From assembly GCA_030077755.1 (NCBI GenBank), contig JAQJZZ010000015.1, positions 124,001 through 188,000 on the forward strand: a stretch of 64,000 nt of DNA. Reading direction: 5' to 3'. A program made the translations under genes and the position numbers. Positions 36,016 to 47,945 of the stretch are shown piece by piece (position 1 is the first letter of the stretch; each line of letters opens with the position of its first letter). The notes under the pieces were generated by a model. The model did no database searches. It worked only from the letters and a program-made list of their open reading frames with translations, and was not told the DNA's origin. This DNA is from Filosporella fistucella. Taxonomy: Eukaryota > Ascomycota > Leotiomycetes > Helotiales.

Positions 36016-37160
36016 TTACAAACCATCCTTTCGGTTTCCATCATTTGGAATAAGTTTCTCCCAGTGCGATCCAACGGCACCAAAGATTTGTATAACCATG
36101 ACAATAGTGAAGAGAAAGGTGACAGCCATTTGCAGAGCAAAGACCTTAACATAAGCCTTGATAAGTCTGACTCTGGCAGCCCAATCAAATGACTTCCATG
36201 CATCGAGCATACCAATCATACCAGTACCTCCAACAATCTCTGGAATGACCTTGCCTGCGAAGCTACGGTCAAATGGAACGATTGTCTCTTCGGTATCTGG
36301 TAGAATTGAAGCTTGTACTCGGGTCAAAGTAACATTCGCTGGGATGACGACGAAAAATGCCAAAGCCATGCCAAATGCTGCAATACCCATTCCTTTGAAT
36401 GCCATCGCAGTTCTCTCGTTGGGAGTCATATCGTGCATTTCTTGAGGGGTCTTACCAGCAACGCCGGTAAGATATGCGAGGTAGAGAGGGAGCATAACGC
36501 TCAGTTGTTCTGCAACAGCAAATACAACAGTTGGAAGTGCAACCTTCTTCCACATATTCGCAGATGGAATGCGACGGAACCAGCTCTTTGGGCTTGGCTC
36601 AGAAATAACAATGTGTGTCCATCCAAGGGAAAGCTGAGCGCAGACAACAGCAGCGATAACATTGGCGACAGCTGGAAATCCAATAAATGGAACCCATCTG
36701 ATCATGCCAGCAACCCAGCTCATGGCGATAGCGTTGACCACGAACATAGCGAAGCCTCTGAAACGGCTACGGAAACCACCGATAGATTGTAGGTGTCGAA
36801 CGGTTCGGCGGAAGCTAGCTGTAATGAAGGTGGGTTTGGTAACTTGCTGCTCGGGATCCTTGATTGTAGAATCAGGGTCTTCAGTAGCTAGAGGTTCGAA
36901 ACCGATTGCTTCCTGAGGAGTTTCGATCATCAGGAGGGTAGGAAGAAGACGGCCAAAGGTGTATTCGATCTAGAGAATATTAGATGCTGGCTCCCATCTA
37001 CATTTGACCACTGTAAGCTTACCATGAACATGATAAACAAGAAGGCCACGACAGTCGTGCCCATCGTAAACTGTGCCCATACTGGCACATCAACTTTGTT
37101 CTCGCCCGTTCCCGCCGTGAAGCTTCGACGAGCGACTGAATGAACGACGGTCTTCAACAT
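36016..37160 (-). CDS. multi-pass membrane protein of unknown function
   Basis: Two exons, 37160-37023 and 36969-36016, with a 53-bp intron and 363 residues. The N-terminus (MLKTVVHSVARRSF) is basic and amphipathic. Hydrophobic segments follow at ~30-60 (GTTVVAFLFIMFM) and then four or five more between ~135 and 350, including a W/P-rich hairpin (SWVAGMIRWVPFIGFP) and AAFGMALAFFVVIPANV. The C-terminus ends in a hydrophobic helix plus a short basic tail. Similar proteins in filamentous fungi are sometimes labelled 'ubiquitin carrier/conjugating enzyme family', but no UBC fold or active cysteine is visible here, so I do not use that name. Mitochondrial location is possible from the N-terminus but unproven. 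Confidence 0.8.
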
Positions 37161-38936
37161 GATGCCGTTGACTGTAAAGAGTGACGAGAATATGGTGGTG
37201 GTGAAATGATTTCGATAGTGTCATCGAGTGTCTTAGAATCCTCGATGGGAGGTTGATGGTATTTGAAGGAATAGGAGCAGGCAGAAGTGGCCTGTGAGGG
37301 GCGTCAGAGTGTTTGAAAGTGAGGCGGAGTGAATGACCCAAGTCGTCAACGGCTCAACTAATCTAGCCTACGGCTTACTTTTTACAGGGTACCACCCCCG
37401 ACTTCTCCCAAAATAGGTGGCACAAGCTCAGAACACGAGGAGGCGAAGGCGACAATATCAAAATATGGTCTGGACCCGCCGAATCAACAATATTTTATGA
37501 TTTCCATCACTGCAAATCGATCCAGAATTATATAGGGGCTGGTTATATTCATGGGCCAAGCGCTGGAAAATGGTGATTCACGAAATCGTGAATTACCAAT
37601 TCTACGTAATTATGTCCTGACCATTCAAAAAGCGGCACAGCAATTGTCTGAAACTTCACGTCAATCCTTCTCAAGGGCCGTTTACCCGGCTCGATGCCCT
37701 TTGTAGTCGGTGAGCAAGTGTATTCACCTGTTATGACCTTGCTATTTTCCTGCATGCTGAGGGTTAGAATAGCAATATTAGATATTGTTGTAGCTTTGAT
37801 CGATCGTACCTCCTTTGGATATCCTTTGGACTACCAAAAATCAGGTGTTATTCAGCTGATAGCTGAGCAAAATTCTACAAACCTTGGCAGTCTTCTTCCC
37901 GAGACAGAAATCAAATCTCTCAGGTCTAGTGACGATTGTTCGATTGTTGACCATCTTTAATAATTCAACTCCACAGATCCACAGACGTTTTGTCTCCATC
38001 GGCGAGGCACCCGACTCCAGGTTGTCTTCCTCAAGCGATACCTTGATATAAGCTCTACTCATTGTTTTGACATCAATAGCAACATTGACCAATCGCGTGC
38101 AAGCAGCCATTTCGCATGATGCAATTCCTGTATCGCACCTCGAATTGTGTACGGTATTCTACAACATATGCAGCTATTAGAAAGCCTGCTTCAATCGTGG
38201 CATTCTTCGCTGAGTTGCATGCTCTTCTCCTCTTCACTTGGAGAAAATTTCACCAACCCCCTCTTGAATATCACGCCTTGTGCGTACTCGAGCATCGAGA
38301 AACAATTATGAATTGGGGAAGCAGAAAAGGTGGGTTTTGTCTGCGAGCGACACGAGAAGAAATGGTACAAATAAGGTTCTGAATCTCCATTTAATTGAAG
38401 ATCAAGAGGATAATGTTACTTCCTTAAAAATCTGTCTTGGTCTGATCTGGGTGGTTGATGGGCACTGGCTTGCTTTTATCTCATCTACTCCCCACTCGTT
38501 CTTCGAGACCAGAGAAATACTGTAAGCTTAGTCGCACAGTTTCAGTCATGAGAACTCAAGATGTGGATTTGATTGGACTAAATGCGTCCGGATTCAAGTA
38601 TCTGACAATCGATAAAGAAATTCTCCGTGAGACAATTTAGGTCAGCTGTCATGCTATGAGGCGAAACATATTCTCATCACTTTTTGTCATCGCTGCAGGT
38701 TCCCATCACTCTGGCAATCCCCCGAAGTTGTACAAAAGGGGAGGATACATCTTCTCGAGGACTCGACTCGTCGTGTTAATAGTTCTTTTACCCTCCATCT
38801 GTCGCATTGACATCACTTTCGTTCGTATAAAACATCACCCTGAGACTGTCTTTCTTTTTTTACCCATCATCTAATTCCGATCTCTACTTAACTTGATTAG
38901 CCTCTCGTTGTACCAAACTCCACATTCATCATCAAG
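37161..38936. other. gene-poor region
   Basis: About 1.8 kb without a convincing gene. Overlapping short frames on both strands (for example 37694-37960 plus, 37841-38110 minus, 38116-38382 plus) lack known motifs. The last few hundred bases are pyrimidine-rich and probably the promoter of the gene at 38937. Confidence 0.4.
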
Positions 38937-39872
38937 ATGCGCCACTTTCGCTCATTGTTCGCCCTCGCGATTGCCTCAATGGTATCCTCAGATGCTACTT
39001 GCAGTTCAGGCTTCACACTTTGCTCGCCCCCAGGCGCCATTTCAGCCACAACACCGCAGATCGGCAGTCTAGAATTTCCATCTCTTTTCGTGGATATCGT
39101 CCAATCTTCACTTCCATCCAGTTCTGGCAAACGCTCACCTTCAACATCAGCCGCCACTCCTTCCCTTTGCTGCAACTCTGCAACCTCCTGTCTCCTCCTC
39201 TCCAACCTGTTGATACCATTCTGCTATGACCGCTTTACAACAAATTTCCTTCTACCAGATGGGAGTTCCGGTACCGTCGTATTTGGTTCCTACAATTCTC
39301 CCAATGGCAATACAGCAAATCTCATCACTGGAGATTTTGCACTCGTAGATGGACAGAGAGGGAACATTTATGGCTCTCCCGAACGGAAGCCAAATACAGC
39401 AACCCTTCCAATGCCGTCTCAATTCACGGCATCAGGGATCGGATCAGCCATTCCAGCAGCAAGCCTTGGAAGTGCTATAACATTGACGTTTACTACTACT
39501 CTTCCTGGCACGACTATTTCTGCATCGATTGTTTCACCGAGCACCGCCCCAGCAAAAACGACTGAAATTACAATAGTCTTGCCAACGATGGTTTCGGGAA
39601 CGATTGCGGGAGCCATTTTGATATCAACAACTACAATTCCTGGGTCAATATTACCCGCGAGCACATTGCCTGGAAAGACAGTAGAGGGTGTTGTGACCGT
39701 CATCACAACAACGAAGGCTGTCCCAGCTGCAGGAAGCGCGAGTGTGTCCGAGGGCGCGATCGCAAGTGCTACGGCCAAGAAGAATGGAGCTGAAGGTTCG
39801 AGGAACGTGGGTTACTTGGTAACTATCGGCGCTGCATTAGGACTTGCAATGGAAATTTGGTTGGCGCAATGA
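38937..39872 (+). CDS. secreted, probably GPI-anchored Ser/Thr-rich surface protein
   Basis: Single exon, 311 residues. An N-terminal signal peptide (RHFRSLFALAIASMVSSDA) is followed by a cysteine-containing segment (CSSGFTLCSPPGA; CCNSATSCLLLSN) and a globular part around FTTNFLLPDGSSGTVVFGSY. From ~165 on, the protein is a low-complexity Ser/Thr/Ala/Ile stretch (TLPGTTISASIVSPS and similar repeats) expected to be O-mannosylated. The end is a hydrophobic tail (YLVTIGAALGLAMEIWLA) after small residues, the layout of a GPI-attachment signal. It is likely a cell-wall or plasma-membrane surface protein. No enzymatic domain is visible. Confidence 0.85.
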   Translation: MRHFRSLFALAIASMVSSDATCSSGFTLCSPPGAISATTPQIGSLEFPSLFVDIVQSSLPSSSGKRSPSTSAATPSLCCNSATSCLLLSNLLIPFCYDRFTTNFLLPDGSSGTVVFGSYNSPNGNTANLITGDFALVDGQRGNIYGSPERKPNTATLPMPSQFTASGIGSAIPAASLGSAITLTFTTTLPGTTISASIVSPSTAPAKTTEITIVLPTMVSGTIAGAILISTTTIPGSILPASTLPGKTVEGVVTVITTTKAVPAAGSASVSEGAIASATAKKNGAEGSRNVGYLVTIGAALGLAMEIWLAQ

Positions 39873-40526
39873 AATAATAGGAGAAGGGCACAGATGAAGG
39901 AAAATATGAGAAATGTTTAATGATAACCAGCGGCCTGAAATAATACATTCTAAAACACACCCTATCTCAACTTTGAGAGCGAGCGGATACGGTGCTGCAA
40001 AGAAGTCCCCAAGGCATTCTTTCAGTACCTCGATTCTGAATCAATTCTTCTCGTTCCCAATCCATTGGCTCGAGGATTCTGTCGGTGGGCAAATCGCTCC
40101 CCCTGCCTGCGATACCCAAGGAAGACTGGTATCACCTCTCCTATTGTCTGTGACATACGCTAGAATCGGCATAGAAAACTTGTTCTCAAAATCTCATACC
40201 CATCCTGAGTTGTACAATCACATGCATATAAGTTTTGTTTAATTTTTTTTAAAACAAATTAAAAAAATTCGCAACGAGGAGGTACTCAAGAGCTGAGCCG
40301 CAGCAGAATTTGCAAGACACACATGGTTTTAGCGACTTGGAGTATTGCTATTTGGGCTCGAGAGAAAACGTTTCTCTGAGCCAGCGCCATCTGTTTCATT
40401 TTCGCCTATTTCGTACGCGTCTTTGCGTACCAATTATTTTCTTTAAGTTCAGATACTCTCCTACGATAATCTAGCACCTATCGAGCTGAATTCATTTGTG
40501 AATTTAAACTTTTGGACGTTCAAAGA
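39873..40526. other. intergenic region
   Basis: Includes an A/T homopolymer pair near 40243-40267 ('tttttttaaaa...aaaaaa'). No gene seen. Confidence 0.4.
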
Positions 40527-41745
40527 TGAGTTGCGTCAACGTTGGTGAAGCGAATCCCGATATAGCGGGCCTAGGAGTAAGTCCTTCCAGTCACGTATGT
40601 TGGCATTACTGATAGGGCTGGATCTAGATCTTGCTCTTATTTGTTATCCAAAGTGGAATTTTCGTCGTTTATCTCTATATTATGCCTTGCTCAAATTTTT
40701 GGAGCCGCCCTGGGAGAAAGAGCGCAGGATGGCTACTGAGGCCATAGCATCACCACAACTGAAGCCGTTCTTAACCACAAAGGAGGGATACGGTGCCGCA
40801 CTTTGGATGAAGAAGAAGAAAATAGTTGAGAAATTCGTGAATAAAGGGATTGGTGTTCAGATATTGACGTGTAGGTATCTGACACTTTCCATTATGTTTC
40901 ACTCATCATAGTTTAGGTTTTGCTCCCGTTTCGAGCGCACCTCTTCAAATCAAAAGTTTCACGTACTATGTACCTACCATCACCGCATTGTTTATGAAAC
41001 TGTCGGCTTCGTTGCGTAAGTATCTGACAGAGAAAATTACTTGATACAGCCCAGCCCAAGCTCAGAGATGTCAGAATTATCGTATTGCAGCAGTCTCACG
41101 TACAGTCAAGCCAATAGCGGTTCGCAAAATATTTTCAACGTAACGCTTTGGGTATCATTTGGTCTATCACTTTTCCGGTGTATATCTTCCTAGTCACGGA
41201 AATTGATATCAACTGGAACGACAAAATACCTGGTCAATGTTATGATACTAGTGGAACAATCGAGCCTCACTCCAAGCCTTGGGCAAGAATCAAAACCTAC
41301 ATGAGGGTAACGGTTGGGTCTCTTATCGTTTAGTGCGGCAATTGAGCTGATCATGTGTCTTGTTTTCTACCACCCAATTCGTCGTTTAGTCTGTTTTAGA
41401 GCAGCCATACTTTTGGTGGCAGTCTGTCAATACCCCATACAAGTATACATGATATTTACACTTAGAGCTGGCAATGAAAAGTTGCTTCGATATGGAGACT
41501 CGGAACAAACATGGGTGCTTTGGGCAGATTGTGTCCATGTTCCTATTAGGCGCAAATCTTTTCACGGCAAAGAATGGATTGCAAGGTATGCTCGGTGTGT
41601 TCGGTCTTCTATATGGTGGCTAACGTTCCTTGCAGGGTATTGGATTTGGAAGAAGACACTCGAAGCTGAGGGGGCGGGTGAGGTAGATGAAGATGGAGGT
41701 CAAGATGGCGGCGAGAAACGTCTGATCAAAAGGAGCACTGTGTGA
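40527..41745 (+). pseudogene. probably decayed multi-pass membrane protein gene
   Basis: The start MSCVNVGEANPDIAGLG resembles the opening of a fungal family of multi-TM proteins, and the 3' end reads well after one clear intron (41586-41634): FGQIVSMFLLGANLFTAKNGLQG joins YWIWKKT. In between, hydrophobic segments appear in changing frames: one at 41148-41333 (IIWSITFPVYIFLVTEI), one at 41314-41470 (SAAIELIMCLVF ... VYMIFTL). Passing from VYMIFTL to ELAMKSC near 41465 needs removal of one base, since no intron fits. The section after the first donor (40578-40915) does not continue the family pattern. I read it as a gene broken by at least one frameshift; unrecognised small exons are the alternative. 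Confidence 0.45.
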
Positions 41746-42514
41746 GATAGAAGGGGTAATGAGCCGAGCGTATACAGCGTCAATTGGGCTTCTGGATGCC
41801 GTAGCCGTGGAAGAGTAGCGTTAACATCCATAGTTAGGTAGTAAGGCTAGGTAAGAAACAAGATGTCCATTCGACATCATAAGATTTAGCGCGTGTTGTC
41901 AGGGTGCACAGCCTATAACCATGCTTATCCAGTGAAGCTTTCGGGACAAATTAGCGCCCGCGACCAAACTTTCCTTCAATAACAGCTCAACCTTACGGCG
42001 GTATCAACAGCAAAGTCAAATGAAACCCAGGCCAAAATCTCCATTCTCCCAGCCTCACTTCAATAATCTACTCATCCTTTTCTGCAAAGAATTCATGGTT
42101 CCTCGAGAAAGCCTCACTCCACCGCCATCCCATTTCGTGATTGGACAATTGCATCAGCGACGGTGACGAAATGGGAACAGTGTATGCAGGTTGCAAAAAT
42201 GGCCGCTAAAAGTCCCCAAACTCGCATCCTCCACATTGCATATGCAGCGTATCAGACATGGCGCCAGCAAGTTGTTTAGCATTACGAACCATATGCATGC
42301 GCCTACTTCTGGACACCGTATACCATGCCTTATTTCCACCCTCTTTACGAGCCTGATCTCCATAAGATCATCTAACAACCATCATATCAGCCGTTGCACA
42401 ATGTCGTTGCTGCTAAAAAGTATCTCAACCGGATGCGCTCGATTATCGCTGTGGGCATGAGCCTCGAAACAGTGCCATTGATGGGGATTTCAGCCTTGTT
42501 TGACATCAGACGAC
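41746..42514. other. intergenic; promoter of the caspase-like gene
   Basis: No gene or repeat recognised. Short frames on both strands around 42154-42460 are mirror shadows. Confidence 0.4.
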
Positions 42515-45168
42515 ATGTCTCGGAATCACGGTGATGAATTGGGACCGCCTCCGGAGGATCTGGATGACCGCGATGTGCAACTTCGAGACAATGGATTCAT
42601 CAAGTTAAATACCCACGATGTCTCTTTCGTTGAGGAACACATCCCAAGTATCGAGAAATTCGCTGAAGACCTTCAAGTTGCAATCAATGCTGCATGGCCA
42701 ACCCGGAACAGAAGTCGGTATCAGGATGCGCACGTGTTATTATTGAGCTGGGAAGACGATAATTTGGGTGTTGATGAAGAGATTTCGCGACTAGGATATG
42801 TCTTTTCAAATCTGTATCGCTTCAATGTTGACTCGTTCAAAATACCTCGGAAGACTCCTGGGAAAGCAACCTCGAAACGAATGTCGGCATTTCTGGAACA
42901 AGACAGCGGAGAAAATTTATTAATCGTTTATTACGCGGGGCATGCGCGACTAAGCCATCGATCAAATGATCCCCCAATATGGTCGGCGTAGGTCTTCCTT
43001 CTATCATGAGGTTTCTCTGTTGACAAGTATTCAGGACAGACAAAGCTGGGTCGCCTACTCTTCCGTCCGGTGGGATACAGCAGCTACTTGAGGAAGCTGA
43101 GTCAGATGTGCTGCTACTCTATGATAGTTGCCATTCGTCTCATCCGGCTGTCAATGTTTCTGGTCAAGGAGTAACAGAAGTTATTGCAGCCTGTGGATTT
43201 GAAACTCAGGCCCCTGCAGTTGGGCCGCATTCTTTCACAAATGCTCTTATTCGGGAACTCGAAGAATCATTTGCTGGTCCGCCTATCTCTATAGCGGAAT
43301 TACATGGACGAGTTATAGGATCACTAAAGAATTGGAAACCAGGTTTGCTGAGGGATGCGAACGGCAATGTCTGGACCGATAAGAATGGTAGGCCAAAATA
43401 TGAATGCCATAAACGAAGAACGCCGGTTCATTGCTTTCTAACGAACGAAAACCCGTATCGAAGTATTATGCTTGCGCCTCTACCGACCAAATTATCTCAT
43501 GCTGCAGTTGCGAACATTGAACAGGGTCTACCTGCGCCATCTATATCACCAGATTCTACCGATTTGAGCCGCTCTGCTGAGATCTCAGACGAAACGGTTT
43601 CCACTGCCCCTACTACAGTATCAACATCTTCTAAAGGAGGACGGGCACCGCATGTGCTTCTAGCAGTGCGCCTCGAAGACGACTACTTGTTCCACGATAC
43701 TGAGGATAACGATCAAAGGCTTCGAAAATGGGCAGATTGGCTGAAAGCAGCACCTGAAGGTACAGATGGTATCAGTATACAAGGTGTCTACAAGAGCTTC
43801 TCAACATTATTACTGGTCAAAGTTCCCGTTGTTCTCTGGGATATACTACCAGACAATTCGGCCTACTCCTTCGTAGGGTTTGTGACATCTGACAACTTAG
43901 CACAAGAGCTGAATTACGGGACGGATCTTGTGAAAGCAGATGTCATGAATCCAAGTGATATAGATTGTGAGGATGATGCACCGACCCCAGTAGGCTTCAG
44001 ACAGCTTCAATTGGATGAAAGGGCAAGTAGTGAGACTGAGCCAACAACGTCCGAGTTCCTAGAAGGACGAAGAACCCCGCTGGCGGTTGCGAAGTTCCAA
44101 GTATCAAAAGAAGAGGATATACAGCTGCTCGATTCTATTGGACGCTCCCATTTCTTTCCTTTCCACCGGTGTACTGTTTGGACTGTGAGTCGATTTCCAA
44201 TATATGCGCGTGTGACATTCTAATGAATTGCTCCTCAGGGTATTGAAAGTCTGATCAAAGAGGTTTTCAAGGACGTCAATTACCATGTCGGAAACGCAGT
44301 ATTTCGTGGCCAGTACCACTTGTTAGACGAAGAGCAGAACATTCTCTTGCCTGAGAAGTGGACTTCCACTGTACATCCTGGCATGTCTCTCACAATGCAA
44401 ATGTGGTCGACGCCTACTCCAATCAATAACCTCACACCTCCTCCATTCCGAGCAACCACACCCTCAGGTTTTCTAGCACTGAACAGGCGTTCTAAAATCC
44501 TTCCACATGACCACGTCGAGTCTTCAATTACTGTTATGGTTCAAGAGAGACCATCGAATCCACATACTCCACCCCTGGAACGTCGGCGCACCTTGAAACG
44601 GAGGCCGGGCTTCCTCCTCCGTCCGCAAGAGCCTACGAACGATGCAGAAGTGCCAATTAAAATCCAGCAGCATATTGAGAGACCTACAGATATCTCGACA
44701 ACCAATCCAATCAAAATACAAACCTACTTAACTGCTGAGGAAAGTTTTACAAAACGACCGCCTCTCAGCCGCTTGATCGTTCCACAAGACGCCGAAAGCA
44801 GCGATTCAAAAACGAGGCCAGAATCAAGTGGGCTATACAAAAGTTCACGAACTTCATACCTTACATCACGTAATTCTGGGGACTATCAAAAGTATGATAA
44901 GCTTTTGTTTCTAGATAATCCTCCGCCAAGCCGGGGCTTGACTAGTCGACTTTCACAATGTTCCACTCAAATTGGTTCAGAGGTATCCATAGACTTCCGG
45001 CGATACTCTGGAACTTCTGAAAAGGCGATTGCTAGAGCAGTAGCACACAAGCTTCGCAAGGACAAGAGGAATTCCTTGAGTAATGAATCTGCAGAGGAGT
45101 ATGCGAGGACTCAAAAGAGGATTCTAAATGAACAGATTGCGATTGGAGTTGTTAAACAAGTGCATTGA
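42515..45168 (+). CDS. caspase-like (peptidase C14 type) protein with C-terminal ubiquitin-like domain
   Basis: Exons 42515-42987, 43035-44184 and 44239-45168; 850 residues. Residues ~70-260 form a caspase-like domain: strand HVLLLSWED, catalytic His in YYAGH (H143), strand VLLLYDSC with catalytic Cys190, and a TEVIAACG strand after it. The middle (~335-430) is a conserved-looking alpha/beta block (HVLLAVRLEDDYLF ... WDILPDNSAYSFVGFVTS). After the second intron, residues ~541-605 match a fungal ubiquitin-like domain (NAVFRGQYHLLDEEQNILLP, then W-x3-V-x-PGMSLTMQMW). The C-terminal ~240 residues are basic and disordered. The mix suggests a regulated protease in cell-death or heterokaryon-type signalling, but substrate and activation are unknown. 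The His/Cys dyad is intact. Confidence 0.88.
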
Positions 45169-45720
45169 CCCACAGGTTAGATTCATGAGACCATGACCAT
45201 AAACAGGAGGCAAATGTCCCATAATGAAAAATCTTTCTGCGCCTCAGATTTGTTCACAGTGATATTCATAAAATTCGTGTAATTTGGCGAAAATTGAACA
45301 TTGAGGGGCATGATTATATGTTGCACAGAACGTACCACCAAGAAACAAAAACTCACAACTTACTCCTCTTCACCAAATTCAGAATTTTCGTACAGAATTT
45401 TCATACATACTTGATGTTGAAGTCATCCACCGATCTCCTGCTCCCGGATCAAAATTGTTCCTAGCCGGACTCCCGTGGTTCAAGTAAACAATCTTTGAGC
45501 CAGCTCCAGATGGCATTCACACGACTGTCCACATTTCTTTCTGCAACTTTTCAACTGAATGCAAGGACTCAAGATTTTGATCAGTCAATTATCTACGCGT
45601 TTCAACTTATCGAAACTTCTCATTGTCAAGAGAAATCTACCCCGCACTACCCCCCCTTCACAACAAACACGACTATTCTCCAGCTTCTCCCCTCGTGAGT
45701 ATCGCTCGTCAGATATTACG
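45169..45720. other. intergenic; contains an in-frame upstream extension of the next gene
   Basis: Promoter region of the proline iminopeptidase gene. From the ATG at 45559 the frame runs without a stop into the conserved start at 45721 (see findings). Confidence 0.45.
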
Positions 45721-46785
45721 ATGGCGCCTCTCTATTCTCAATTTGCCACAAATCAGACTGGCCATCTGCAAGTTTCACCAGTGCACTCGATCTATTGGGA
45801 AGACTGTGGACATTCGAGCGGAGTTCCTGTCGTCTATCTACACGGCGGACCAGGAGGAGGAATTGAGGACAGTGACAGGTTTGTAGATACTCAGCAGGAA
45901 TTGTAGTGATGAAGCTAATTGGACACCAGACAGTACTTCGATCCTACACATTACCGTAGCATCCTCTTTGACCAACGTGGATCCGGCAAATCTACACCTC
46001 ATGCCTCCCTCGAAGATAATACCACCTGGTCTCTAGTCTCCGACATCGAAGCACTCCGCGAACATCTGAACATTGAGAAATGGCTTGTATTTGGTGGTTC
46101 ATGGGGATCTACCCTATCTTTGGCATATTCACAGAAACATCCTGAAAGATGCTTGGGTTTGATACTGAGAGGAATCTTTACGCTGAGGAGGGAGGAATTG
46201 GAGTGGTTCTATCAGAAGGGTGCTGATATGATGTTTCCGGATTTCTTTGATAGATACAAGGAAGCTATACCAGAAGAGGAGAGAGGAGATATGATGGCTG
46301 CTTACTATAAGAGGCTGACTGGAGACAATGAAGAGGAAAAATTGAAGTGTGCTGGTGCATGGAGTAGATGGGAGACAGCTACAAGCAAGCTTATCGTCGA
46401 CCCAGAATATATCAAGAAGGCCGAGAATCCTACATGGTCTGTTCCCATTACTTTCAACACAAATGATAAGCTGACACCTCGTAGGGCGTTGGCATTCGCA
46501 AGAATCGAAAGCCATTTCTTCGTTAACGGAGGTTGGATGAAAGATGGCCAATTAATCACAGACGCCCCAAAAATCAAACATCTTCCTATCATAATCATTC
46601 AAGGTCGATATGATATCGTTTGCCCCGCAAAGACGAGCTGGGATCTCTATCAGGCACTGGGAGGAGAAAAGAATGCGAATGTTGAGTACAAGATCATCAA
46701 CGATTGCGGGCATAGCGCTCACGAGCATGGAATTGAGTTGGCTTTGGTGGATGCAGCTGATAAATTCAAGTCTATCAAGGCTTGA
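45721..46785 (+). CDS. proline iminopeptidase (alpha/beta hydrolase, peptidase S33)
   Basis: Exons 45721-45878 and 45930-46785; 337 residues. The oxyanion loop HGGPGGG and the FDQRGSGKS strand are diagnostic for prolyl aminopeptidase. The nucleophile is S110 in GGSWGS. The acid is probably the Asp of GRYDIVCP and the base the His of DCGHSAHE near the C-terminus. The enzyme would release N-terminal proline from peptides. The first conserved residues (MAPLYSQFATNQTGHLQV) match the usual start, but an in-frame ATG at 45559 adds 54 residues with a mitochondrial-presequence look. The GT-AG intron is 51 bp. Confidence 0.93.
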
Positions 46786-47094
46786 AGACAGGAGCAGAAG
46801 GACGAGGATTGATGCAATGGATGATGAGCTAGTGAGCAATCTGACATGAAGAACGATTGCATCACATCCACAATTGATGCAAGGGCAACAGATTATCCTT
46901 GTAAGGATATAATTTTCCTTTTCTCATTTGAGTTTCTTATTGTGCATACTTTCCTTGACGTTTGACATAAGATTGAGCTTTAGCCAGTTGCAATTGACAA
47001 GGGTGGACCGATATATCCTCTGACAATCAATACCGCCTTAAACCTACTCTTTCTTCATTGGCTAGCTGTACTTTGATGCCCCGTCTTTGGCGTA
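46786..47094. other. intergenic region
   Basis: 3' untranslated region of the iminopeptidase and unremarkable DNA. Confidence 0.4.
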
Positions 47095-47945
47095 ATGCTT
47101 TATTCCTTCGTTGTACATGTACACTATAACAAATGGCGGCCACACACATATTTGCAGCAGAAAAAGAAAAAGAAAAAACATACTCTGCAAGTATCCAGGG
47201 GCGTTTACTGTCTTGTATGTCAAGGGCGGTGCTCAAGCTTCGAAAGCACTGCAGAAAATATTCAAGAAGCCTGATCGTCATTTTACCCGCATCTATGCTA
47301 GAATAAAAAGATGGAAATGCAGAAATAAAGCATGTCAAGTACTCAAATGCCTCTACAGCGGAAGATGGATCGAGTTTGGTGGGCCTAGCAGTATAAACTT
47401 GAGCCAACTTCCTATCGAAGAGGAATTCCCCGACAAATTGAATCATGAATTGTAGGAGGTCCTGAATCCAGCCAACGTGTCGAGACTTCTTGACACGTCT
47501 TACAAGCACAAGGTGCGGACGTCTAGAACGATGGCATGATATGTACCACTCGGGGGCAGCGGAGTGGTAGCAGTAGGGAATGGAAAGACAGTGGCTGATG
47601 AACAGGAACGCTGGATAGTTGAGGGTGACGTTGATGGATTCCATATCAGCCATGTTATTGTCCCACGAGCTTGGGAAGACGTGATACAATATCTCACACC
47701 CGAGCCAGAGAAATGTGGATGGTTGGGCAACACATCTGATTATCCAGCCCCAGCTGATACAGCAAGAGAGAAAATTATATGCCACAAGAAAACCACATGC
47801 CACACCTGAAAATTTGAAACTCAGAGATGGGCATCCAGGCATTCGGTACAAGCTGGAGAACTATCATGCAGAGCATAAATGGGGTGAACAGATATTTTTG
47901 GTATACTTGAATAAGAAGAATTCCCGCTGTAAGAGACCTATAGAG
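47095..47945 (+). pseudogene. relic of a luciferase-like FMN-dependent monooxygenase (NtaA/SnaA/DszA type)
   Basis: Plus-strand frames carry the C-terminal third of this family in degraded form. At about 47370-47450 the text FGGPSSINLSQLPIEEEFPD...HEL parallels the family's 'FGGWTGIDLS..P.DEEFP...HEL'. At 47590-47710 TVADEQERWIVEGDVDGFHISHVIVP is followed by WEDVIQYLTPEPEK, the flavin-side block of these enzymes. From ~47820, LRDGHPGIRYKLEN matches the usual end. Stops at ~47453 and ~47537, a stop near 47807, and a frame change near 47570 break the reading. The 5' two thirds are missing or unrecognisable. A 274-codon open frame on the opposite strand is a shadow of this relic. Confidence 0.7.

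Noticed and set aside
36313..36792. 159-codon plus frame
   Set aside because: Antisense to the spliced membrane-protein gene.
39419..39778. 119-codon minus frame with a hydrophobic look
   Set aside because: Antisense shadow of the low-complexity Ser/Thr/Ala region of the GPI-type protein.
47027..47851. 274-codon open frame on the minus strand
   Set aside because: No domain character; the plus strand below it carries ordered motifs of a luciferase-like monooxygenase, so the minus frame is a shadow of a relic.
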